Shown here: piece after piece, positions 36,376 through 44,606 of the stretch
Layout: every line of letters starts with the position of its first letter
How positions within the stretch are numbered: position 1 is the first letter of the stretch
Source: Denitratimonas sp037478135
Lineage (GTDB): Bacteria; Pseudomonadota; Gammaproteobacteria; Xanthomonadales; Xanthomonadaceae
DNA length: 64,000 bases
NCBI RefSeq assembly: GCF_037478135.1
Contig: NZ_JBBHDV010000003.1
Span: forward strand, 186,001 to 250,000
Direction of reading: 5' to 3'
The notes under the pieces: model-generated
The model's input: only the letters and a program-made list of their open reading frames with translations
Told to the model about the DNA's origin: nothing
Databases searched by the model: none
Program-made: the position numbers and the translations under genes

Positions 36376-36789
36376 ATGCTGCAACCCAAGCGAACCAAAT
36401 ACAGGAAGGTCCAGAAGGGCCGCAATGAAGGCCTGAGCTGGAGCGGCGCCGCCGTCAGCTTCGGCGAGTTCGGTCTCAAGGCCACCACCCGTGGCGAATT
36501 GACCGCGCGCCAGATCGAGGCGGCCCGCCGCACGATCAGCCGTCACGTCAAGCGCGGCGGCAAGCTTTGGATCCGCGTCTTCCCGGACAAGCCGATCAGC
36601 AAGAAGCCGATCGAAGTGCGTATGGGCAAGGGCAAGGGCCCGGTCGAGTACTGGGTCGCGCCGATCCAGCCTGGCCGCATGCTGTATGAAATCGAGGGCG
36701 TGTCGGAAGACGCTGCGCGCGAGGCGTTCCGCCTGGCGGCCGCCAAGCTCTCGGTGCAGACCACCTTTGTAACCCGGACGGTGCGCTAA
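36376..36789 (+). CDS. rplP: 50S ribosomal protein L16
   Basis: A 137-residue protein next to the A site. It begins MLQPKRTKYRKVQKGRNEG and has RIFP-like RIRVFPDKPISKKP followed by RMGKGKGPVEYWVAPIQPGR. The arginine hydroxylated by RoxA in E. coli lies in the conserved central region. Its TAA shares one base with the rpmC ATG. Confidence 0.98.
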   Translation: MLQPKRTKYRKVQKGRNEGLSWSGAAVSFGEFGLKATTRGELTARQIEAARRTISRHVKRGGKLWIRVFPDKPISKKPIEVRMGKGKGPVEYWVAPIQPGRMLYEIEGVSEDAAREAFRLAAAKLSVQTTFVTRTVR

Positions 36790-36974
36790 TGAACATCAAA
36801 CAATTGCGTGGCAAGTCCTCTGCGGACCTTTCTGCCCAGTTGCTGGAATTGCGCCGTGAGCAGTTCAACCTGCGCATGCAGAAGGGTGCGGGTCAGCTGA
36901 CCCAGACCCATCAGGTACGCAATGTTCGGCGTGATATCGCCCGCATCAAGACCCTGCTGGGCACCAACAAGTAA
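36789..36974 (+). CDS. rpmC: 50S ribosomal protein L29
   Basis: A 61-residue two-helix protein at the tunnel exit: MNIKQLRGKSSADLSAQLLE and NLRMQKGAGQLTQTHQVRNV-type core. It starts one base inside the rplP stop. Confidence 0.96.
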   Translation: MNIKQLRGKSSADLSAQLLELRREQFNLRMQKGAGQLTQTHQVRNVRRDIARIKTLLGTNK

Positions 36975-36984
36975 GGCGCCGGAC

Positions 36985-37248
36985 ATGAACGACAATACTG
37001 AAATCAAACGCACGGTCGAAGGCCGCGTGGTCAGCAACAAGATGCAGAAGACGGTCACCGTCCTGGTCGAGCGGCAGGTCAAGCATTCGCTGTACGGCAA
37101 GTACATCAAGCGCAGCACCAAGCTGCATGCCCATGACGAGGACGGCAGCTGCCAGGAAGGCGACATCGTGCGCCTGGTGGAAACCCGTCCTCAGTCCAAG
37201 ACCAAGAACTGGCGCGTGGTCGAGATTGTCTCGCGCGCCTCTGTTTGA
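36985..37248 (+). CDS. rpsQ: 30S ribosomal protein S17
   Basis: An 87-residue OB-fold primary binding protein of the 30S body: RTVEGRVVSNKMQKTVTVLV, then KYIKRSTKLHAHDE and ETRPQSKTKNWRVVEIV. The start ATG 36985 is ten bases after rpmC; earlier in-frame codons belong to rpmC overlap. Confidence 0.97.
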   Translation: MNDNTEIKRTVEGRVVSNKMQKTVTVLVERQVKHSLYGKYIKRSTKLHAHDEDGSCQEGDIVRLVETRPQSKTKNWRVVEIVSRASV

Positions 37249-37266
37249 GCCTGGGAGGAAACAGCC

Positions 37267-37635
37267 ATGATCCAGATGCAATCCTTCCTCGATGCGGCAG
37301 ACAACTCCGGTGCCAAGGAGCTGATGTGCATCAAGGTGCTCGGCGGCTCCAAGCGTCGCTACGCCGGTATCGGCGACATCATCAAGGTCAGCGTCAAGGA
37401 CGCGATCCCGCGCGGCAAGGTCAAGAAGGGCGAGGTCTACGACGCGGTCGTGGTGCGTACCCGCAAGGGCGTGCGCCGTGCCGATGGTTCGCTGATCCGC
37501 TTCGACGGCAATGCCGTGGTGCTGCTCAACAACAAGCACGAGCCGATCGGCACGCGCATCTTCGGACCTGTCACACGTGAGCTGCGTGGCGAGAAGTTCA
37601 TGAAGATCGTCTCGCTCGCGCCTGAAGTGCTGTAA
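37267..37635 (+). CDS. rplN: 50S ribosomal protein L14
   Basis: A 122-residue interface protein: MIQMQSFLDAADNSGAKELM and GSLIRFDGNAVVLLNN. It is the docking surface for RsfS, encoded at 3006-3419 in this window. By E. coli convention it opens the spc cluster, but no promoter is evident in the 18-base gap after rpsQ. Confidence 0.98.
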   Translation: MIQMQSFLDAADNSGAKELMCIKVLGGSKRRYAGIGDIIKVSVKDAIPRGKVKKGEVYDAVVVRTRKGVRRADGSLIRFDGNAVVLLNNKHEPIGTRIFGPVTRELRGEKFMKIVSLAPEVL

Positions 37636-37654
37636 GGCGTAGACGAGGAAAGTC

Positions 37655-37969
37655 ATGAACCGAATTCGCAAGGGCGACCAGGTGGTCGTCATCACAGGCA
37701 AGAACAAGGGCCAGCGGGGCGACGTGATTCGTGTAGCCGGCGACCGGGTGTTCGTTTCGAACGTCAATCTGGTCAAGCGCCACACCAAGCCGAATCCGCA
37801 GGCCAACCAGCCTGGCGGCATCATCGAGCGCGAAGCTTCGATCCATATTTCCAACGTGCAGGTGTTCAACCCCAAGACGGGCAAGGGCGAGCGCGTTGGT
37901 GTCAAGACGCTTGAGGATGGGCGCCGTATCCGGGTGTTCCGCTCGAGCAATGAGGCGGTCGACGCCTGA
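37655..37969 (+). CDS. rplX: 50S ribosomal protein L24
   Basis: A 104-residue assembly initiator with a KOW motif: RKGDQVVVITGKNKGQRGDV, then NLVKRHTKPNPQANQPGGII. It binds the 5' end of 23S rRNA. Confidence 0.97.
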   Translation: MNRIRKGDQVVVITGKNKGQRGDVIRVAGDRVFVSNVNLVKRHTKPNPQANQPGGIIEREASIHISNVQVFNPKTGKGERVGVKTLEDGRRIRVFRSSNEAVDA

Positions 37970-37980
37970 GGAATGCTGCA

Positions 37981-38520
37981 ATGAACCGGCTTGAGAAGAT
38001 CTACAAGGAACAGGTAGTCCCGAAGCTCATGGAGCGCTTTGGCTACAAGAACATCATGCAGGTGCCGCGCCTGTCCAAAATCACGCTGAACATGGGCGTG
38101 GGCGAGGCGGTGGGCAACAAGAAGGTGCTTGAGAACGCCGTCGCCGATATGGCCAAGATCGCCGGCCAGAGGCCGATCGTGACCAAGGCCCGTGTTTCCG
38201 TGGCCTCGTTCAAGATCCGTGACGGCTGGCCGATCGGCTGCAAGGTCACCCTGCGCCGCGACCGTATGTACGAGTTCTTCGACCGTCTGGTCAACGTCTC
38301 GCTGCCACGCGTGCGCGATTTCCGTGGTGTCTCCGGGCGTGCGTTTGACGGCCGTGGCAACTACAATATGGGCGTGAAGGAGCAGATCATCTTCCCCGAG
38401 ATCGACTTCGACCAGATCGATGCGATCCGCGGCATGGATATCGCGATCAGCACCACCGCCCGTACCGACGAAGAAGCCAAGGCCCTGCTTGAGGCCTACG
38501 GTTTCCCGTTCCGCAACTGA
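37981..38520 (+). CDS. rplE: 50S ribosomal protein L5
   Basis: A 179-residue 5S rRNA-binding protein: KITLNMGVGEAVGNKKVLEN, the P-site loop region, and RVRDFRGVSGRAFDGRGNYN. It starts 11 bases after rplX, too close for an obvious S8 operator like that in E. coli. Confidence 0.98.
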   Translation: MNRLEKIYKEQVVPKLMERFGYKNIMQVPRLSKITLNMGVGEAVGNKKVLENAVADMAKIAGQRPIVTKARVSVASFKIRDGWPIGCKVTLRRDRMYEFFDRLVNVSLPRVRDFRGVSGRAFDGRGNYNMGVKEQIIFPEIDFDQIDAIRGMDIAISTTARTDEEAKALLEAYGFPFRN

Positions 38521-38536
38521 TTCCCAAGGAACCGCA

Positions 38537-38842
38537 ATGGCCAAGACCTGCATGCTGAATCGCGAAATCAAGCGCGAGAAGCTGGCTAAGAAGTACGCCG
38601 CCAAGCGTGCCGAGCTGAAGAAGATCATCGCCAACCCGAACTCGTCCTATGACGAGAAGATGGAGGCCCAGGCCGGCCTGCAGAAGATGCCGCGTGACGC
38701 ATCTCCGGTGCGCCAGCGCAACCGCTGCGAGCTGACCGGTCGTCCGCGTGGCGTCTACCGCAAGTTCGGTCTTGGTCGCAACAAGCTGCGCGAAGCCACG
38801 ATGCGTGGCGATGTGCCGGGCCTGCGCAAGGCCAGCTGGTAA
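38537..38842 (+). CDS. rpsN: 30S ribosomal protein S14
   Basis: A 101-residue long-form S14 without the zinc-finger cysteines: MAKTCMLNREIKREKLAKKY, then RQRNRCELTGRPRGVYRKFG and LREATMRGDVPGLRKASW. This is the zinc-free (C-) type. A repeat-filled gap of 146 bases separates it from rpsH. Confidence 0.97.
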   Translation: MAKTCMLNREIKREKLAKKYAAKRAELKKIIANPNSSYDEKMEAQAGLQKMPRDASPVRQRNRCELTGRPRGVYRKFGLGRNKLREATMRGDVPGLRKASW

Positions 38843-38846
38843 AAAG

Positions 38847-38945
38847 CAGGGATTCGGGATTCGAAATTCAGGATTGGGCAGAGCGAAAGCCTTCCGCTGT
38901 TCCTGCGTTCTTTTCACGAATCCCCGATCCCACAATCCCCAATCG
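38847..38945. repeat. Inverted repeat between rpsN and rpsH
   Basis: The G-rich arm GGGATTCGGGATTCG (38849-38863) and GGATTGGG (38871-38878) is matched by CGAATCCCCGATCC (38917-38930) and ACAATCCCCAATCG after a spacer. The arms are imperfectly complementary. It interrupts an otherwise tight ribosomal protein operon and belongs to the same family as the copies before ychF and rpoC. Confidence 0.7.
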
Positions 38946-38988
38946 CATATCTACGGATATCGGTGCTACTCACAACAGGTGACACACA

Positions 38989-39384
38989 ATGAGCATGACT
39001 GATCCCATCGCCGACATGCTGGTGCGTATCAAGAACGCAGCAGCGGTTGGCAAGACCACGGTGAAGATGCCTTCTTCCAAGGTCAAGCTGGCGATCGCCA
39101 ACGTCCTGAAGGACGAGGGCTATATTACCGACGCGCGCGTCATCAATCCCGGCCCCAAGCCGGAGCTGGAAATCGCGCTCAAGTACTACCAGGGCAAGCC
39201 CGTGATCGAGCGTCTGCAGCGCGCCTCGCGTTCCAGCCTGCGCGCCTACCGCGGCAAGAACGATCTGCCGAAGGTGCTCGGCGGCCTGGGTATCGCCATC
39301 ATTTCCACGTCCAAGGGCATCATGACCGACCACCAGGCCCGCGCTGCGGGTGTGGGCGGCGAAGTCATCTGCCTGGTCGCCTGA
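38989..39384 (+). CDS. rpsH: 30S ribosomal protein S8
   Basis: A 131-residue primary binding protein of the 30S platform: MSMTDPIADMLVRIKNAAAV and GLGIAIISTSKGIMTDHQAR. In E. coli it represses the spc operon. ATG 38989 and 38995 are both possible starts. Confidence 0.98.
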   Translation: MSMTDPIADMLVRIKNAAAVGKTTVKMPSSKVKLAIANVLKDEGYITDARVINPGPKPELEIALKYYQGKPVIERLQRASRSSLRAYRGKNDLPKVLGGLGIAIISTSKGIMTDHQARAAGVGGEVICLVA

Positions 39385-39401
39385 TCCAAGAGGAACCGAC
39401 G

Positions 39402-39929
39402 ATGTCACGTATTGCCAAGAAGCCGGTCGTCCTCCCCAAAGGCGTCGAGTTCAAGTCCGATGACGGTCGTTTCACCGTCAAGGGCGCCAAGGGCACTCTT
39501 AGTGTGGCCCAGCCTGCCGGCGTCGATGTGAAGGTGGAGAACAGCGAGCTGACGATGCAGCCCGCCGGCCCTGAACATGTCGCGCTGAGCGGCACCATCC
39601 GCACCCTGATCGCCAACATGGTGACCGGTGTCAGTGAAGGGTTCGAGCGCAAGCTGGAACTGGTCGGCGTGGGTTACCGCGCTGCGATGCAGGGCAAGGA
39701 TCTGAACCTGTCGCTGGGCTTCTCGCATCCGGTCGTGTTCTCGGCACCCGAGGGCATCACCATCGAGGTCCCGACCCAGACCGAGATCCTGGTCAAGGGT
39801 GCCGACAAGCAGCAGGTGGGCGAGGTCGCCGCCAAGATCCGTGCATTCCGTCCGCCGGAGCCCTACAAGGGCAAGGGCGTGCGTTATTCCGGCGAGAAGA
39901 TCAACATCAAGGAAGCCAAGAAGGCCTAA
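39402..39929 (+). CDS. rplF: 50S ribosomal protein L6
   Basis: A 175-residue protein near the sarcin-ricin loop: MSRIAKKPVVLPKGVEFK, LVGVGYRAAMQGKDLNLSLG and RAFRPPEPYKGKGVRYSGEK. Standard spc position and length. Confidence 0.98.
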   Translation: MSRIAKKPVVLPKGVEFKSDDGRFTVKGAKGTLSVAQPAGVDVKVENSELTMQPAGPEHVALSGTIRTLIANMVTGVSEGFERKLELVGVGYRAAMQGKDLNLSLGFSHPVVFSAPEGITIEVPTQTEILVKGADKQQVGEVAAKIRAFRPPEPYKGKGVRYSGEKINIKEAKKA

Positions 39930-39944
39930 GCGCTTCTACAGGTT

Positions 39945-39962
39945 CACCGGAACCTTCCGGTG
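39945..39962 (+). promoter_or_regulatory. Palindromic hairpin between rplF and rplR
   Basis: CACCGGAA-CC-TTCCGGTG is an 8-base perfect inverted repeat with a 2-base centre, in a 73-base gap. In RNA the practical loop would be AACCTT. Function unknown; no promoter boxes were recognised beside it. Confidence 0.4.
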
Positions 39963-40002
39963 TTCCTGGAAATCCGCTCCCTTCAGCTTTTCAAGGTCAG
40001 TC

Positions 40003-40356
40003 ATGAACAAGAATATCGCTCGTCTGCGCCGCGCCAAGTCCACGCGTTCGCATATCCGCAAGCTCGGCGTCCCGCGTCTGTCGGTGCTGCGCACCGGCCA
40101 GCATCTGTACGCCCAGGTTTTCACCGCCGATGGTTCCAAGGTGCTGGCATCGGCCTCCACGCTGCAGACTTCCGTCAAGGAAGGCCTTGGCAGCACCAAG
40201 AACAGGGACGCCGCCGCGAAGGTCGGCCGCGTGATCGCCGAGCAGGCCAAGGCGGCCGGTATCGAGTCGGTCGCGTTCGACCGCTCCGGTTACCGCTATC
40301 ATGGTCGCATCCAGGTGTTGGCCGATGCGGCACGTGAGGCCGGCCTGAAGTTCTGA
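40003..40356 (+). CDS. rplR: 50S ribosomal protein L18
   Basis: A 117-residue 5S rRNA-binding protein: MNKNIARLRRAKSTRSHIRK, LRTGQHLYAQVF, and the C-terminal DRSGYRYHGRIQVLADAARE. The start at 40003 is chosen over the longer open frame beginning at 39799, which overlaps rplF. Confidence 0.97.
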   Translation: MNKNIARLRRAKSTRSHIRKLGVPRLSVLRTGQHLYAQVFTADGSKVLASASTLQTSVKEGLGSTKNRDAAAKVGRVIAEQAKAAGIESVAFDRSGYRYHGRIQVLADAAREAGLKF

Positions 40357-40363
40357 TGCATTT

Positions 40364-40411
40364 CCGGGCAGGACCTTGTCCTGTCCGGTGTTTCATGGGC
40401 GGGGTCCGCCC
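40364..40411 (+). promoter_or_regulatory. Two tandem hairpins between rplR and rpsE
   Basis: CCGGGCAGGAC-CTT-GTCCTGTCCGG (40364-40388) is an 11-bp stem with one G-U pair. Eight bases later comes GGGCGG-GGT-CCGCCC (40397-40411), a perfect 6-bp stem. They occupy the first part of a 118-base gap inside the spc cluster. No T run follows either, so processing or translational control is more likely than termination. Confidence 0.55.
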
Positions 40412-40474
40412 AGCGCGTTAGTCCACAACTACAAGCGGCAACAGCCGTAATCACTGAACAACGGAAACATTCAC

Positions 40475-40981
40475 ATGAGCACGAACGATCGCGACAACGG
40501 CGACGGCATGCTGGAGAAGCTGGTTGCTGTCAACCGCGTCTCCAAGACCGTCAAGGGCGGCCGCCAGTTCACCTTCACCGCATTGACGGTGGTGGGCGAC
40601 GGCAATGGCAAGGTGGGCTTCGGTTACGGCAAGGCGCGTGAAGTGCCGGTCGCGATCCAGAAGTCGATGGAAGCGGCACGCCGCGGTCTGGTCGACGTCA
40701 ACCTGAAAAACGGCACCATCTGGTACCCGGTCAAGGCCAACCACGGCGCCGCGCGCGTGTTCATGCAGCCGGCTTCCGAAGGTACCGGCGTGATTGCCGG
40801 TGGCGCGATGCGCGCCGTGCTGGAAGCGGCCGGCGTCACGGACATCCTGGCCAAGGCCGTGGGTTCGCGTAACCCGATCAATCTGGTGCGTGCCACGATC
40901 AAGGGCCTGTCGGCGGTACAGTCGCCAGCCCAGGTCGCGGCCAAGCGCGGCAAGAGCGTGGAGGAACTGAGCCATGTCTGA
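40475..40981 (+). CDS. rpsE: 30S ribosomal protein S5
   Basis: A 168-residue fidelity protein: LEKLVAVNRVSKTVKGGRQF, GDGNGKVGFGYGKAREVPVA, and EGTGVIAGGAMRAVLEAAGV. The loop altered in spectinomycin resistance (VSKTVKGGR) is wild type. Its stop overlaps the rpmD start by eight bases. Confidence 0.98.
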   Translation: MSTNDRDNGDGMLEKLVAVNRVSKTVKGGRQFTFTALTVVGDGNGKVGFGYGKAREVPVAIQKSMEAARRGLVDVNLKNGTIWYPVKANHGAARVFMQPASEGTGVIAGGAMRAVLEAAGVTDILAKAVGSRNPINLVRATIKGLSAVQSPAQVAAKRGKSVEELSHV

Positions 40982-41162
40982 TAACGCCAAGACCGTCAAG
41001 GTCCGTCTGGTCAAGAGCCTGGCCGGCACCCAGCAGCGTCACCGCCTGTCGGTGAAGGCGCTGGGCCTGAACAAGCTTAATGATGTGCGCGAGCTGCCGG
41101 ACAACCCGTCCGTACGCGGCCTGATCAACCAGGTGTATTACCTGGTCCGCGTTGAGCAGTAA
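40974..41162 (+). CDS. rpmD: 50S ribosomal protein L30
   Basis: A 62-residue protein: KTVKVRLVKSLAGTQQRHRL, then GLNKLNDVRELPDNPSVRGL. It starts inside the end of rpsE, implying coupled translation. Confidence 0.97.
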   Translation: MSDNAKTVKVRLVKSLAGTQQRHRLSVKALGLNKLNDVRELPDNPSVRGLINQVYYLVRVEQ

Positions 41163-41179
41163 TCCAAGGAGTCCGCACC

Positions 41180-41617
41180 ATGCGTCTTAATACACTCAAG
41201 CCAGCAGATGGCGCCCGCCGCGAACGCACCCGCGTTGGCCGCGGTATCGGCTCCGGCCTCGGCAAGACCGCTGGCCGTGGCCACAAGGGTTCGTTCGCCC
41301 GCAGCGGCAAGGGCAAGATCAAGGCCGGTTTCGAAGGCGGCCAGATGCCGCTGCAGCGGCGCCTGCCGAAGGTCGGGTTCCGTTCGCGCATCAAGCACGA
41401 AACCGCCGAAGTGCTGCTCTACAAGCTGGCCCTGGTGGATGTGGAAACGATCGATTTCGCTGCGCTGCGTGCGGCCAAGCTGGTTCCGTCCACCGCCAAG
41501 TACGCCAAGATCGTCCTGAAGGGCGGTATCGACAAGAAGGTCGTGCTCAAGGGCATCGCAGTGACCGCAGGCGCGCGGGCCGCCATCGAGGCGGCCGGCG
41601 GCAGCATCGAGGAGTAA
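41180..41617 (+). CDS. rplO: 50S ribosomal protein L15
   Basis: A 145-residue late-assembly protein: MRLNTLKPADGARRERTRVG, a glycine-rich basic N-terminus (GRGIGSGLGKTAGRGHKG), and GFEGGQMPLQRRLPKVGF. Directly precedes secY. Confidence 0.98.
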   Translation: MRLNTLKPADGARRERTRVGRGIGSGLGKTAGRGHKGSFARSGKGKIKAGFEGGQMPLQRRLPKVGFRSRIKHETAEVLLYKLALVDVETIDFAALRAAKLVPSTAKYAKIVLKGGIDKKVVLKGIAVTAGARAAIEAAGGSIEE

Positions 41618-41621
41618 TCCC

Positions 41622-42980
41622 TTGTCGCAGGCATCGAAAGCAGCCGCCGCCCTGGTGGGTTCTGGCAAGTTCACCGAACTTCGCCAGCGCCTGCTGTTCG
41701 TGCTCGGCGCATTGATCATCTACCGCCTTGGCACCTATCTTCCGGTGCCGGGCGTGGACTCGGAGGCGATGCTGCGTTTCATGGAGCAGCAGCAGGGCAC
41801 CATCGTGGACATGTTCAACATGTTCTCCGGTGGTGCGCTGGAGCGTTTCAGCCTGTTCGCGTTGAACGTGATGCCCTACATTTCCGCGTCGATCATCGTG
41901 CAGATGGCGTCGCAGATTTTCCCGAGCCTCCAGGCACTGAAGAAGGAAGGCGAATCCGGGCGTCGCAAGATCACCCAGTACACCCGTATCGGCACGATCC
42001 TGCTGGCGGTGTTCCAGTCCTACGGCGTGGCCTATGCGCTGCAGTCGCAGGGCGGTGGCACCGGCATGGACATCGTGATGGCGCCGGGCCCGGGCTTCCT
42101 GTTCACGGCGGTGATATCGCTGACCGCCGGTACCATGTTCCTGATGTGGCTGGGTGAGCAGGTGACCGAACGCGGTGTCGGCAATGGCATCTCGCTGATC
42201 ATCTTCGCCGGCATCGTGGCCGGCCTGCCCAGTGCCGTGATCGGCACGCTGGAGCTGACCCGCAATGGCGAGCTGAGTGCGTTCGCGGTATTGACCGTGT
42301 TCGTGCTGGTGCTGGCGATCACCGCGTTCGTGGTGTTCGTGGAGATGGGCCAGCGCCGCATCACGGTGAACTATGCGCGGCGCCAGGGCGGCCGCCAGGC
42401 CTACATGAACCAGAGCTCGCACCTGCCGCTCAAGCTCAACATGTCCGGCGTGATCCCGGTGATCTTCGCCTCGTCGATCATCATGTTCCCAGCTACCGCA
42501 TCCAGCTGGTTCGCTCAAGGCAGCGAAACCCGCTGGCTGCAGAACCTGTCCGCAGCGCTGGCCCCGGGCGAGCCGCTGCACCTGGTGCTGTATGCGCTGA
42601 TGATCGTGGGTTTCACGTTCTTCTATACCGCGCTGGTGTTCAACTCGCAGGAAACCGCCGACAACCTGAAGAAGTCGGGCGCGCTGATCCCGGGCATCCG
42701 TCCGGGCAAGGCCACCGCCGACTACATCGATGGTGTGCTGACCCGGCTCACGGGCTGGGGTGCGCTTTATCTGGTGGCGGTGTGTCTGCTGCCCGAGTTC
42801 ATGCGCATGGCGTGGGCGGTACCGTTCTATTTCGGCGGCACCTCGCTGCTGATCGTGGTCGTCGTGGTGATGGACTTCACCGCGCAGATCCAGGCCCATC
42901 TGATGTCGCATCAGTATGAGAGCCTGATGAAGAAGTCCAATCTGAAGAGCGGTTCGCGCGGCGGCTTCGCGCGCGGATAA
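41622..42980 (+). CDS. secY: Preprotein translocase subunit SecY
   Basis: A 452-residue channel protein with about ten membrane segments. It uses a TTG start (41622), seven bases after GGAG at 41611-41614 and four bases past the rplO stop. Signatures are YRLGTYLPVPGVD, the plug-region segment FNMFSGGALERFSLFALNVM, and the cytoplasmic loop with GMxxYxxR-like contacts (KKSGALIPGIRPGKAT). It pairs with SecE (15450-15827). Confidence 0.97.
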   Translation: MSQASKAAAALVGSGKFTELRQRLLFVLGALIIYRLGTYLPVPGVDSEAMLRFMEQQQGTIVDMFNMFSGGALERFSLFALNVMPYISASIIVQMASQIFPSLQALKKEGESGRRKITQYTRIGTILLAVFQSYGVAYALQSQGGGTGMDIVMAPGPGFLFTAVISLTAGTMFLMWLGEQVTERGVGNGISLIIFAGIVAGLPSAVIGTLELTRNGELSAFAVLTVFVLVLAITAFVVFVEMGQRRITVNYARRQGGRQAYMNQSSHLPLKLNMSGVIPVIFASSIIMFPATASSWFAQGSETRWLQNLSAALAPGEPLHLVLYALMIVGFTFFYTALVFNSQETADNLKKSGALIPGIRPGKATADYIDGVLTRLTGWGALYLVAVCLLPEFMRMAWAVPFYFGGTSLLIVVVVVMDFTAQIQAHLMSHQYESLMKKSNLKSGSRGGFARG

Positions 42981-43061
42981 GGCCGGTCCCATGCCCGCGC
43001 GGGAGTAGCGCGTGCGCCGTCCAGATGTATCGGACAGGCAAGGATCGGTTCTGTCGCTGGA

Positions 43062-43082
43062 GCCCGGGCACACTCCCCGGGC
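43062..43082 (+). terminator. GC hairpin between secY and rpsM
   Basis: GCCCGGG (43062-43068), loop CACACTC, CCCGGGC (43076-43082): a perfect 7-bp GC stem, with no T tract after it. The gap from secY to rpsM (42981-43192) also holds a likely promoter, and no rpmJ reading frame is present there. Confidence 0.45.
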
Positions 43083-43113
43083 CGGGTCCTGATGCCGTGT
43101 TTCGCATCTGGGC

Positions 43114-43142
43114 TTTATGACAACCCGAAGCCATGTTATCAT
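43114..43142 (+). promoter_or_regulatory. Probable alpha-operon promoter before rpsM
   Basis: TTTATG (43114-43119), a 17-base spacer and TATCAT (43137-43142), with TG at 43134-43135 giving an extended -10. Five of six -10 positions match. It would start transcription near 43149, 44 bases before rpsM. Confidence 0.55.
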
Positions 43143-43192
43143 TTCCGGCTCACTGGGCTGGAAACAGCAACGAAATCATCGGAGAACGCGTA

Positions 43193-43549
43193 ATGGCGCG
43201 CATTGCGGGCGTAAACCTTCCTGTCCAGAAGCATGTCTGGGTCGGGTTGCAGAGCATCTACGGCATTGGCCGAACCCGTTCCAAGCTTGTCTGCCAAGCA
43301 GCTGGCGTGGAATCCAGCATCAAGATTCGTGACCTCACCGAGGGCGACGTCGAGCGCCTGCGTGCCGAAGTCGGCAAGTACATCGTCGAGGGCGACCTGC
43401 GCCGCGAAATCGGCATCAACATCAAGCGTCTGATGGACCTGGGCTGCTACCGCGGCCTGCGTCATCGTCGTGGCCTGCCGATGCGTGGCCAGCGCACCAA
43501 GACCAATGCCCGCACCCGCAAGGGTCCGCGCAAGGCGATCAGGAAGTAA
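43193..43549 (+). CDS. rpsM: 30S ribosomal protein S13
   Basis: A 118-residue protein contacting the 50S subunit and P-site tRNA: MARIAGVNLPVQKHVWVGLQ, YGIGRTRS, and CYRGLRHRRGLPMRGQRTKT. ATG 43193 follows CGGAGAACGCGTA; the longer frame upstream is untranslated leader. Confidence 0.98.
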   Translation: MARIAGVNLPVQKHVWVGLQSIYGIGRTRSKLVCQAAGVESSIKIRDLTEGDVERLRAEVGKYIVEGDLRREIGINIKRLMDLGCYRGLRHRRGLPMRGQRTKTNARTRKGPRKAIRK

Positions 43550-43558
43550 GGACCAGAC

Positions 43559-43948
43559 ATGAACAAGCAGGCCAAACAGCCGAAGAAGAAGATCCGTCGC
43601 GTCATTACCGACGGCATCGCGCATGTGCATGCGTCCTTCAACAACACGATCGTCACCATTACCGACCGCCAGGGCAACGCGCTTTCCTGGGCTACCTCTG
43701 GTGGCGCCGGTTTCCGCGGTTCGCGCAAGTCCACCCCGTTCGCGGCGCAGGTTGCCGCCGAGCGCGCCGGCAAGGCGGCGTTGGACTACGGTCTGAAGAC
43801 GCTGGAAGTGCAGATCAAGGGCCCGGGTCCGGGCCGTGAGTCCGCCGTTCGTTCGCTGAACAACGTCGGCTACAAGATCACCAACATCATCGACGTGACG
43901 CCGATCCCGCACAACGGGTGCCGTCCGCCGAAGAAGCGCCGCGTCTAA
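43559..43948 (+). CDS. rpsK: 30S ribosomal protein S11
   Basis: A 129-residue platform protein: VHASFNNTIVTITDRQGNAL, SGGAGFRGSRKSTPFAAQ and a C-terminus DVTPIPHNGCRPPKKRRV, the universal form. Confidence 0.98.
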   Translation: MNKQAKQPKKKIRRVITDGIAHVHASFNNTIVTITDRQGNALSWATSGGAGFRGSRKSTPFAAQVAAERAGKAALDYGLKTLEVQIKGPGPGRESAVRSLNNVGYKITNIIDVTPIPHNGCRPPKKRRV

Positions 43949-43962
43949 AGGAGGCCGATACC

Positions 43963-44592
43963 ATGGCACGTTATATTGGACCTACCTGCAAACTCGCACG
44001 TCGCGAGGGCGCGGATCTTTCCCTCAAGAGCCCGGCGCGTGCGCTGGATTCCAAGTGCAAGCTGGAGCAGAAGCCCGGCCAGCACGGTGCGGTCGCCAAG
44101 CGCGGCAAGCTGTCGGACTATGCCTTGCAGCTGCGTGAAAAGCAGAAGGTCAAGCGCATCTACGGCCTGCTGGAGCGCCAGTTCCGCAACTACTACAAGA
44201 AGGCCAGCACCAAGAAGGGCAACACCGGCGACAACCTGATGCAGTTGCTGGAAACCCGTCTGGACAACGTCGTCTACCGCATGGGCTTTGCCGTCACCCG
44301 TCCTTCCGCACGCCAGCTGGTGTCGCATCGCGGTGTGACCGTTAATGGCCAGATCGTCAACCTGCCGTCCTACCAGGTGCGTCCGGGTGATGCGATCGCC
44401 CTGACCGAGCGTGGCCAGCGCCAGCTGCGGGTGCAGGAAGCCCTGACCCTGTCGCAGGAAATGGATCTGTCCCCGCACTGGGTCGAAGTGGACGCGAAGA
44501 AGTTCAGCGGCCTGTTCAAGGCGGTGCCAGATCGCGCCGACCTTCCCTCGGACATCAACGAGGCGCTCATCATCGAGCTGTACTCGAAGTAA
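43963..44592 (+). CDS. rpsD: 30S ribosomal protein S4
   Basis: A 209-residue primary binding protein: MARYIGPTCKLARREGADLS, LDSKCKLEQKPGQHG and the S4 RNA-binding fold GFAVTRPSARQLVSHRGVTV. It lacks the full four-cysteine zinc motif. In E. coli it represses the alpha operon through an rpsM leader pseudoknot; this was not confirmed here. Confidence 0.98.
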   Translation: MARYIGPTCKLARREGADLSLKSPARALDSKCKLEQKPGQHGAVAKRGKLSDYALQLREKQKVKRIYGLLERQFRNYYKKASTKKGNTGDNLMQLLETRLDNVVYRMGFAVTRPSARQLVSHRGVTVNGQIVNLPSYQVRPGDAIALTERGQRQLRVQEALTLSQEMDLSPHWVEVDAKKFSGLFKAVPDRADLPSDINEALIIELYSK

Positions 44593-44606
44593 TCGGAGTA
44601 AGCGCA

